This document shows, piece after piece, positions 1 through 5,047 of a stretch of DNA of 6,196 nucleotides. Where the stretch lies: positions 1 to 6,196 of the forward strand of contig CAJTTQ010000003.1 in NCBI GenBank assembly GCA_910579145.1, written 5' to 3'. The stretch's first letter is position 1; every line of letters begins with the position of its first letter. The notes below the pieces were generated by a model. The model was not told the origin of the DNA. It saw nothing but the letters and a program-made list of their open reading frames with translations, and made no database searches. The DNA comes from an uncultured Eubacterium sp. (lineage in GTDB: Bacteria > Bacillota > Clostridia > Lachnospirales > Lachnospiraceae). The position numbers were made by a program, and so were the translations under genes.

Positions 1-1533
1 ATCCGCCAGCAGGAGGTAAAGAACAAAAACGGGGATTTTTCCAGTAATATTTCTTATGAGAAGAGACGCCAGCAGGAGGAGGCAGAAGAAATGCTCGATG
101 GCATTCGCTCCTTTGATGAACGTCTTTTTTATGTTGGTATCACTGTTCTGATCAAGGCGTCATCGATGGAGGAACTGGAAGAACGAAAAGAAAAGGTTCA
201 TATCATAGGAAAAACTTATAATATGGATATCGTACCCCATTCCTACAATCAGATGGACGCTATGAACACGACGCTCCCTACTGGTGCCAGATTCATTGAT
301 ACAATGCGTTCTTTAACGACGGATTCTCTTTCTGTGTTTGCACCATTTAACGTGCAGGAAATTCAGGAAGAGGGCGGTTACTGCTATGGTGTCAATGAGG
401 TAACTAAAAATCTCATCATAGGAAACCGGAAAAAACTGAAAAACGGAAATGGTTTTGTTTTTGGCGTTCCCGGCTCCGGTAAATCCTTTGACGAAAAAAT
501 GGAGATGGGACAGGTTCTCTGTTTTTCAGAAGATGATGTTGCCTTGATCGATCCAATGGGAGAATATCGTGGTATTGCAGAAAACTGGGGCGGTCAGTAT
601 ATCAATCTTACTCAGTCTGAAGAAAATGTATTTTTTATCAATCCATTTCATGTGCCGGAGATTGTACAGGATAAAGACCGGTTTGTGGCAGAAAAAGCGG
701 AGTTTGCCTATGCTATCTGTGAACAGGCGTTGAAACCAACACCTATCAGCAGCCGTCACATTTCTGTTATTGACCGGGCGGTAAGAGATATGTATGAGAA
801 TTATTTCAATATAAAAGAAAATGGAAGCAGAAAAGAGAAAAAAAGCCTTACCAGTCCAACAATACCAATTATGCGTACCCGGATCATGGAAGAGAGGGAA
901 AACGGTTCAGCACAGGAACTGGGGGAACAGCTAGAGGTGTTTGCGAATGGCACACTGAATATCTTCTCCAGAGAACAGTCTACGTCAGAATCAAACCGCT
1001 TTACGGTATATGGTCTGTCGGAACTGGGTAAACGGATGCGTGCTATGGCGATGCTCGTCATGCTTGAGAGTATCACAAGCCGGATCAAGTATAACCAGGC
1101 AAGCGGAGTGGCAACCTGGGTTTATATTGATGAGATTCACGAATTGTGGGATGACGAATATTCACTGTTGGCGGTGCAGAGGATGTGGAGAGAGGTCAGA
1201 AAACGTGGAGGAATCTGTACGGGGATTACACAGAATATCATTGATGGAACGAGAAACCGGGAAATTCAGACTATGGTATCAAACAGTGAGTTTACTACCT
1301 TGCTGGATCAGGGTGTTATGGACAGACAGACTGTGGAACAACTTTTTGAAGTATCGGAGACACAGATCGGCTATGTAAATGGGGCAAAAAAGGGTGGTGG
1401 TTTAATCCGCTTTGGAAAAAAGATCGTGCCATTTGATAATACCGTGAAGAAAGAAAGTGAGTTATACCGCCTTTTCAATACGGATTTCCATGAAATCGTT
1501 CAAAATTCTCATGAGACGGGGAATCGCCTATGA
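1..1533 (+). CDS. virB4: VirB4/TraE-type conjugation ATPase, 5'-truncated by window edge
   Basis: The reading frame is open from base 1, so this is the C-terminal 510 codons of a longer protein (VirB4 proteins are usually about 600-850 aa). The ATG at 91 is internal and has no role as a start. Seen: Walker A GVPGSGKS at codons 155-162, Walker B-like VYIDEIHELW around codons 374-383, the stretch GLSELGKRMRAMAMLVMLES before it, and the RKRGGICTGITQNI motif after it; all are typical of VirB4/TraE ATPases of Gram-positive conjugative elements. The family energises the T4SS channel from the cytoplasmic face of the membrane and drives substrate transfer. The stop overlaps the start of the next gene by 4 nt (ATGA), implying translational coupling with the wall hydrolase. 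No frameshift or missing ATPase motif is visible. Family assignment is firm; membership of a particular ICE family is not resolved. Confidence 0.95.
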   Translation: MRQQEVKNKNGDFSSNISYEKRRQQEEAEEMLDGIRSFDERLFYVGITVLIKASSMEELEERKEKVHIIGKTYNMDIVPHSYNQMDAMNTTLPTGARFIDTMRSLTTDSLSVFAPFNVQEIQEEGGYCYGVNEVTKNLIIGNRKKLKNGNGFVFGVPGSGKSFDEKMEMGQVLCFSEDDVALIDPMGEYRGIAENWGGQYINLTQSEENVFFINPFHVPEIVQDKDRFVAEKAEFAYAICEQALKPTPISSRHISVIDRAVRDMYENYFNIKENGSRKEKKSLTSPTIPIMRTRIMEERENGSAQELGEQLEVFANGTLNIFSREQSTSESNRFTVYGLSELGKRMRAMAMLVMLESITSRIKYNQASGVATWVYIDEIHELWDDEYSLLAVQRMWREVRKRGGICTGITQNIIDGTRNREIQTMVSNSEFTTLLDQGVMDRQTVEQLFEVSETQIGYVNGAKKGGGLIRFGKKIVPFDNTVKKESELYRLFNTDFHEIVQNSHETGNRL

Positions 1534-3341
1534 GCAGTAAAAACAAACCAGACCGGGAAAGAACTGTCCACTCAAGCGTTAAGCAAAGGAGCAGAGAGCA
1601 GTATGCGGAACGGAAACAAAGATACCGTGCAAAGACAAGACTAACGGAAACGGAAAAGTCCATTGTGGATCAGATGCACCCAGCAGCCAGGAAACGCTTT
1701 CTGCAATTTTCTTACATAGACCAGAAACGGTTTTTGAAAAAAGCAGAACGCATTCTCTTGAACATGGAAAAGAAGGAGAAAGGGAAGGCATTTGTAAAAG
1801 GTAAGGTACATTTACGTAAAGAGAAACCGGATGAGGTTGCGTGCCTGATAGAGAAGATGGAATCTTGTCAGCATGTGTCCGGCAGCCAGCCACTGGTTCG
1901 GGAAAGAGCTGCTTCTATAACTGGTGATATGGCGGTTGTCATGAATGCTCTGCTGTCGGAATCAAATACGAACGATAATCAGGAGGAAACGTCATCTCTG
2001 GAGAGCCGGGTGTCTGGAAATGCAGCAAGAGGATACTATTCTGTCAGACAGCACGTTAAACTGATTCATAAAAAATTGGACAAGTCCAACCAAAAGAAAC
2101 TTTTTAGGCGTAAAAGGCAAGAAGAGCAGATGCCCTGGAGAAAAAGACTAGCGGAAAAGTTTAAAGAAACCAGAAAGAAAGCAGCGGAATCCCTGAAAAA
2201 GTTATTGAGGAAGTCAGTGGAAAAACTGTCTTCGGAATCTGCCTTGTTGATACTGGGGATGTTCGTATGTATTTCAGGTGCTTTTATTGGTGTCTTTGCG
2301 ATTATTATTGGTGTCATGGGTGGGGCAGAAACGGGGACGGATTCAGCCACGTACCAGTGCCAGGTATCGGAGCAGACAGAAAGCTACCGGGAGTTGGTTG
2401 AGAAATATTGCGAACAGTACGGGATTGAGGACTATGTGGATTTGTGTCTCGCTGTTATAGAGCAGGAGAGTGGTGGAAATGGTACGGATGTCATGCAGGC
2501 AGAGCAGTCTTACTATAACACAAATCCGCCAATTGATACCGCAGAGGAAAGTATTGACTGTGGTGTTCACGAACTTAGCGACTGTCTGTCAAAGAGTGGC
2601 AGCAAGGATTCCTCTGATATCCCTCTCATATCCCTTGCCCTTCAGGGATATAACTTCGGGAACGGATATATTGACTGGGCATTAACAAATTATGGTGGGT
2701 ATTCCGCAGAGAACGCGGTTTTGTTTTCACAAAGGATGTGCAATAGTCTTGGTTATAGCAGTTATGGAGATGTAGATTACGTACCTCATGTATTACGCTA
2801 TTATGTTCCCAATGTCGAAACCACCATAACAAATGAAGGAGCTGCAAACCTTATGAAAGAACTCAAGGAAAATAATGAGGCAAGCAGTTCAAAGGTGTGG
2901 AACGTAATAGGAAAAGGGGCTTCCCTCTGCGGTAAGGTTACATATGGGATGCTTGATCCGCCACGCCAGGATGATGGCAGGGATAATCCGACGGTACTAG
3001 ATTGTTCTTCGTTCGTGGCATGGTGTTTCCATAAAAGCGGGTTTACCGGGATTCCTTATGGTTCCACTACCGCCACTTTTATCAATTCCACAAAATTTGT
3101 TACCGTGTCGGCAGATGAGCTGAAGCCAGGAGATATTGGTTTAAAAAGTGCGACAGCACCTACCGGGGGTGCAAATCATGTTGGGATTTATTGCGGGAAA
3201 CGGAAGGATGGTACGAAGATATGGCTGCATTGTACATCCGAGAGCGGTTCTTCTCTAACGGGAAACACGTCAGGCGTTATGTTAGGCTCATACAGTAACT
3301 TTACTTACTTTCGCAGGTTGAAAAAATGGAATCAAGAATAA
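1530..3341 (+). CDS. CwlT-like bifunctional cell-wall hydrolase (lysozyme-like + NlpC/P60), membrane-anchored T4SS component
   Basis: A 603-aa protein in three parts. Residues 1-235 are highly basic and Lys/Arg/Gln-rich with no signal peptide, so probably cytoplasmic. Residues 238-265 form one hydrophobic membrane segment. The rest should be outside. Around 285-410 is a lysozyme/SLT-like domain of the CwlT type: AVIEQESGG carries the likely catalytic Glu313, followed by DVMQAEQS and the later LQGYNFGNGYIDWA. Around 455-600 is an NlpC/P60 (C40) endopeptidase: LDCSSFVAW gives Cys492, NHVGIYCG gives His550 and WLHCTS gives His567, with LKPGDIGL between. In this family (CwlT of ICEBs1, Orf14 of Tn916) the muramidase and D,L-endopeptidase activities open peptidoglycan locally for the T4SS. 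Those proteins are about 330 aa; the extra length here is mostly the basic N-terminal region. It starts within the virB4 stop codon and ends 7 nt before the next gene. Confidence 0.93.
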   Translation: MSSKNKPDRERTVHSSVKQRSREQYAERKQRYRAKTRLTETEKSIVDQMHPAARKRFLQFSYIDQKRFLKKAERILLNMEKKEKGKAFVKGKVHLRKEKPDEVACLIEKMESCQHVSGSQPLVRERAASITGDMAVVMNALLSESNTNDNQEETSSLESRVSGNAARGYYSVRQHVKLIHKKLDKSNQKKLFRRKRQEEQMPWRKRLAEKFKETRKKAAESLKKLLRKSVEKLSSESALLILGMFVCISGAFIGVFAIIIGVMGGAETGTDSATYQCQVSEQTESYRELVEKYCEQYGIEDYVDLCLAVIEQESGGNGTDVMQAEQSYYNTNPPIDTAEESIDCGVHELSDCLSKSGSKDSSDIPLISLALQGYNFGNGYIDWALTNYGGYSAENAVLFSQRMCNSLGYSSYGDVDYVPHVLRYYVPNVETTITNEGAANLMKELKENNEASSSKVWNVIGKGASLCGKVTYGMLDPPRQDDGRDNPTVLDCSSFVAWCFHKSGFTGIPYGSTTATFINSTKFVTVSADELKPGDIGLKSATAPTGGANHVGIYCGKRKDGTKIWLHCTSESGSSLTGNTSGVMLGSYSNFTYFRRLKKWNQE

Positions 3342-3348
3342 GGAAAGG

Positions 3349-4065
3349 ATGATAAGAAATATGTTAAAAAAAATCAGATGTTTTTACTGGAAGCAAAGAG
3401 ATCAGGGAAAGGGCAGGCGGTGTATGGCAGGATTTGTGTTACTGGCTCTCTGTTTGGTTGCTCTGGGATTCTGGATGAGTTTTAGGGCATATTATAGTGT
3501 TTATAGAGAAGAGATACCGACAACCAGTGTCAGCGGTGGAGCTGTCACCGGGGTATCTGTCAGCGGGACAGCAGTGTCCGGTGGGGGGATTTCAGAACCA
3601 GTCAATCCGGAAATCACACCTGATCTGGAATCACAGATTTCGGTAACAGAAGAACCACGAGGTTACGAGCTGGATACAGATGGATTAAAAATATTCCTCG
3701 GATTTATGACCGATGCTTCTTATGAGTCAATGGTATCTGCCCTGAAGATAGAGTGCGAAAAAGAACAGGCAACCTCTGTGGTAAAAATGGAGTATCAGAA
3801 AACATCTGCTAAAAGCAGTAATGTGACTTCATATGTTTTATCGAACGTAGGCAGCGTGTATCAGGTTGATTACAATTTGAGAAGTGATTCTGTCATTGTT
3901 ACCAAAAGCAGCTATTCGGAGAGTGATGTTCTTTCAATAAAAAAAGCAGAGGATAAGAGGGAACAGGAGAAGCTGAAAAAGGAGCGTGAAAAGGTAAAGA
4001 AAAAACAGACTGCTAAGAAAAAGAAGAGCAAGGCAAAAAAGAAAACGCATAAAGATGTCGGGTAA
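3349..4065 (+). CDS. Single-pass membrane protein with VSG-rich linker and Lys-rich C-terminus, T4SS operon, unknown function
   Basis: I do not recognise a named family. Seen in the 238-aa product: a basic N-terminal segment, one hydrophobic span at about residues 27-45, a Val/Ser/Gly/Thr linker (VSGGAVTGVSVSGTAVSGG, 61-79), a mixed domain at about 105-195, and a C-terminal tail (197-238) in which 19 of 42 residues are Lys. Positive-inside charge suggests an N-in/C-out topology, putting the globular part and the tail in the wall space. The position directly after the wall hydrolase, in a tight operon, suggests a structural or wall-contacting accessory of the transfer channel. A VirB8/TcpC-like role is conceivable but I see no motif that proves it. 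The start is uncertain: 3349 has AAGGA only 4 nt upstream, whereas an in-frame ATG at 3361 (234 aa) has AAGGA 11 nt upstream. Confidence 0.8.
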   Translation: MIRNMLKKIRCFYWKQRDQGKGRRCMAGFVLLALCLVALGFWMSFRAYYSVYREEIPTTSVSGGAVTGVSVSGTAVSGGGISEPVNPEITPDLESQISVTEEPRGYELDTDGLKIFLGFMTDASYESMVSALKIECEKEQATSVVKMEYQKTSAKSSNVTSYVLSNVGSVYQVDYNLRSDSVIVTKSSYSESDVLSIKKAEDKREQEKLKKEREKVKKKQTAKKKKSKAKKKTHKDVG

Positions 4066-4079
4066 GGAAGGAGACAGGT

Positions 4080-4364
4080 ATGTCAGAGATTAGATTCAAG
4101 GAAAAAGATTTTATGGATAAACTGGATTGGGAATGGGAAGAGTTTTCCTGCAACGTAACCAGTTTGTCTAGGGAAAATATTTTTTCTATGGCAGAAATGG
4201 TGGCAGATAAGAAACATATTTATGAAACACTGAAAAAGGTTTCACAGTTTTCAGCAGAAGAGCTAAATCGTATGTATCGGATGGAACATATGATAGATAC
4301 TCTTTATATCCGTCTTCCAAAGAATTCTCCGGACTTGATAGACGGAATAAAAGGGGTCTTATAA
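4080..4364 (+). CDS. Small soluble protein, DUF3848-like, last gene of the transfer operon
   Basis: A 94-aa protein with no signal peptide or membrane span, preceded by a strong AAGGAG (4068-4073) six nt before the ATG and lying 14 nt after the previous stop. It is predicted to be mostly helical, with a pattern W-x-x-E-x-x-x-F near residues 20-26, then LSRENIFSMAEMVADKKHIYETL, then a hydrophobic/acidic segment ending in MIDTLY. This spacing (aromatic/acidic start, L-S/P-x-E-x-I, A-x-x-x-x-x-K-x-x-I, L-x-x-LY) recalls the DUF3848 family, small proteins of unknown function common on Firmicutes mobile elements. That match is from memory of the pattern and is tentative. Its stop codon lies inside the left arm of a 14-bp hairpin, so it ends the operon. 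A regulatory or relaxosome-adaptor role is possible from position only. Confidence 0.78.
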   Translation: MSEIRFKEKDFMDKLDWEWEEFSCNVTSLSRENIFSMAEMVADKKHIYETLKKVSQFSAEELNRMYRMEHMIDTLYIRLPKNSPDLIDGIKGVL

Positions 4365-4392
4365 AAGTACGGATATTTTCCGTACTTTTATA
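4360..4392 (+). terminator. 14-bp hairpin over the end of the upstream operon; probable intrinsic terminator, also an operator-like dyad
   Basis: Bases 4360-4373 and 4379-4392 are exact reverse complements with a 5-nt loop (TATTT). The layout is A-tract, GTACGGA stem, loop, TCCGTAC, then TTTTATA, which is the usual plan of a weak bidirectional terminator. The GC core is short, and the stop codon of the preceding gene (4362-4364) lies in the left arm. The central 17 bp, TACGGA-TATTT-TCCGTA, has the same hexamers and 5-bp spacer as the array at 4485-4661, so it may bind the same protein. Termination activity is inference. Confidence 0.6.
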
Positions 4393-4406
4393 GATATAAG
4401 AGGGTA

Positions 4407-4424
4407 TTAGGGACACTTCCCTAA
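4407..4424. repeat. Short inverted repeat, TTAGGGA-CACT-TCCCTAA
   Basis: Perfect 7-bp arms (4407-4413 and 4418-4424) with a 4-nt loop, directly abutting the left arm of the larger oriT-like palindrome. No U-tract follows, so it is not a standard terminator. A second recognition stem for the relaxase or MobC is a reasonable inference. Confidence 0.6.
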
Positions 4425-4461
4425 CAAGACTGCATTTTGTATATACAAAATGCGTGTCTTG
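4425..4461. other. Candidate origin of transfer (oriT): nested palindrome with nic-like GTCTTGC
   Basis: CAAGAC (4425-4430) and GTCTTG (4456-4461) are an inverted pair flanking an exact 22-bp palindrome at 4432-4453 (arm GCATTTTGTAT), separated by 1 nt on the left and 2 nt on the right. A long inverted repeat just upstream of mobC and a relaxase is the usual setting of oriT. The right edge reads GTCTTG/CC; GTCTTGC agrees at 5 of 7 positions with the ATCCTG/C nick core of IncP/Ti-type relaxases, which would put the nick after 4461. The position is inferred; no experiment or alignment supports it here. The palindrome could alternatively be a regulator site, since the -35 box overlaps its edge. 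Confidence 0.55.
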
Positions 4462-4487
4462 CCATTCACAATCACCACAAATATAAC
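4459..4487 (+). promoter_or_regulatory. SigA-type promoter for mobC-relaxase, TTGCCA-17-TATAAC
   Basis: The -35 TTGCCA (4459-4464) and -10 TATAAC (4482-4487) each match the consensus at 5 of 6 positions with the ideal 17-bp spacing. Transcription would begin near 4494 and give a leader of roughly 200 nt before mobC. The -35 overlaps the right arm of the oriT-like palindrome, and the first dyad (4485-4501) overlaps the end of the -10 and the start point. This suggests repression by relaxosome proteins. The promoter is predicted by sequence only. Confidence 0.6.
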
Positions 4488-4661
4488 GTACTTTTTACGG
4501 AAAAAGAGGGAAAATTCCGTAAAAAACACGGAAACAAAAGACAAATTCCGTAAAAATACTGTAAAACAGCCTTTGGATTTTCCGTAAAAAGTACGGGACA
4601 GCGGAATAAATTACGGAGTAAATCCGTAAAAAAGATGACGTTTTTACGTAAAACTTACGGA
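4485..4661. repeat. Array of six 17-bp dyads (TCCGTA/TACGGA, 5-bp spacer) at 31-34 bp period
   Basis: Dyads start at 4485, 4516, 4547, 4581, 4612 and 4645 (steps 31, 31, 34, 31, 33). They read: AACGTA-CTTTT-TACGGA, TCCGTA-AAAAA-CACGGA, TCCGTA-AAAAT-ACTGTA, TCCGTA-AAAAG-TACGGG, TACGGA-GTAAA-TCCGTA, TACGTA-AAACT-TACGGA. Half-sites within a dyad are 11 bp apart, about one helical turn, and dyads are about three turns apart, so all sites lie near one face of DNA. Seven hexamers are exact; the others carry one to four changes, the third dyad's right half being the weakest. The design fits cooperative binding of a dimeric protein. Candidates are MobC (ribbon-helix-helix), the small protein at 4080-4364, or an unseen regulator. 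Plasmid iterons are less likely, since no replication gene is in view. Confidence 0.75.
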
Positions 4662-4684
4662 AAAAACGCATGAATTATGAAAAA

Positions 4685-4691
4685 GAGAGGG
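4685..4691 (+). promoter_or_regulatory. Ribosome binding site that decides the mobC start (GAGAGGG)
   Basis: GAGAGGG lies 9 nt before the ATG at 4701. The in-frame ATG at 4677 has no purine-rich SD at a usable distance (its upstream is the last dyad and an ACGCATGAATT stretch), so 4701 is preferred. Confidence 0.6.
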
Positions 4692-4700
4692 ACGGTGTTC

Positions 4701-5033
4701 ATGAGAACGGAAAAGCGTACTGAAATATTGCTGGTTCGTCTGACAAAAAAGGAAAAGGAATCTCTTAACCAGATGGCAAAAGAGAATGGACAAAATGTCA
4801 GTTCTTATGTGAGGACAATCCTTGCACATCCACCGGACGTTACCAGAAAAGAATTTGAGGAAATCAACCTCCGTCTGGTCTATGAAATAAATAAGATAGG
4901 TGTAAATATTAACCAGATAGCGAAAAAGTATAATGAATACCGTCTTACGAAGGCGAGCAGGGATGTGACGGATCGAATGAAAGAAATCCGTAAGCTGCTA
5001 AACGAAGTGATCCGCACGTTTCATTCGGACTAG
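4701..5033 (+). CDS. mobC: MobC-family relaxosome accessory protein, ribbon-helix-helix
   Basis: A 110-aa basic protein. Residues 7-41 have the ribbon-helix-helix pattern: a short strand (TEILLVRLT), helix KKEKESLNQMAKENG, then QNVSSYVRTIL. Residues 59-78 carry the diagnostic MobC motif LVYEINKIGVNINQIAKKYN, followed by a charged helix to the C-terminus. MobC proteins bind oriT DNA, help melt it near nic, and assist the relaxase; many also repress their own promoter. The start at 4701 is chosen over 4677 because of the SD and because the N-terminus then begins directly at the RHH strand. The stop TAG sits in the SD region of the relaxase gene, which begins 14 nt later, so the two are cotranscribed. 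The gene lies immediately downstream of the dyad array, which it may bind. Confidence 0.9.
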   Translation: MRTEKRTEILLVRLTKKEKESLNQMAKENGQNVSSYVRTILAHPPDVTRKEFEEINLRLVYEINKIGVNINQIAKKYNEYRLTKASRDVTDRMKEIRKLLNEVIRTFHSD

Positions 5034-5034
5034 G

Positions 5035-5043
5035 AAAGGAGGT
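5035..5043 (+). promoter_or_regulatory. Near-consensus ribosome binding site of the relaxase gene (AAAGGAGGT)
   Basis: Almost fully complementary to the 16S rRNA tail and 4 nt before the ATG at 5048, overlapping the region just past the mobC stop (5031-5033). It fixes the relaxase start and is stronger than the mobC site, suggesting efficient relaxase translation from the shared mRNA. Confidence 0.8.
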
Positions 5044-5047
5044 TCTT

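Larger units (their letters stand above)
4365..4700. other. Non-coding control and transfer region between T4SS and mob genes
   Basis: 336 nt with no credible gene on either strand. It is AT-rich and contains, in order, a terminator-like hairpin, a small hairpin, an oriT-like palindrome, a promoter, and an array of TCCGTA/TACGGA dyads that continues nearly to the mobC ribosome binding site. Each element is listed separately. Confidence 0.85.

Noticed and set aside
4..79. 13-bp direct repeat CGCCAGCAGGAGG at 4-16 and 67-79
   Set aside because: Both copies are inside virB4 in the same frame and encode RQQE in a Gln/Glu/Arg-rich helix; best explained by protein composition. The second copy looks like an SD before ATG 91, but the frame continues upstream with VirB4-like sequence.
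526..2847. Several antisense and out-of-frame ORFs of 60-122 codons within virB4 and the hydrolase gene
   Set aside because: All overlap genes with clear family motifs, show no recognisable domains, and lack consistent ribosome binding sites.
4485..4661. CRISPR array or plasmid replication iterons
   Set aside because: Units are dyads in mixed orientation with short AT-rich gaps, not 25-40 bp identical repeats with unique spacers. Replication iterons are usually same-direction repeats next to a rep gene; none is present here.
4635..4673. 12-codon ORF in the mobC leader starting ATGACGTTT
   Set aside because: No SD precedes it and its sequence is dictated by the last dyad. A leader peptide cannot be excluded but nothing supports one.
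4677..4700. Upstream mobC start at 4677
   Set aside because: No usable SD, and the 8 extra residues are not needed for the RHH fold; 4701 has GAGAGGG at good spacing.
4186..4829. Minus-strand ORFs over the small gene (4186-4416) and over the leader/mobC (4644-4829)
   Set aside because: They overlap the well-supported + strand genes and the repeat array, with low-complexity or Cys/Phe-rich products unlike real proteins.
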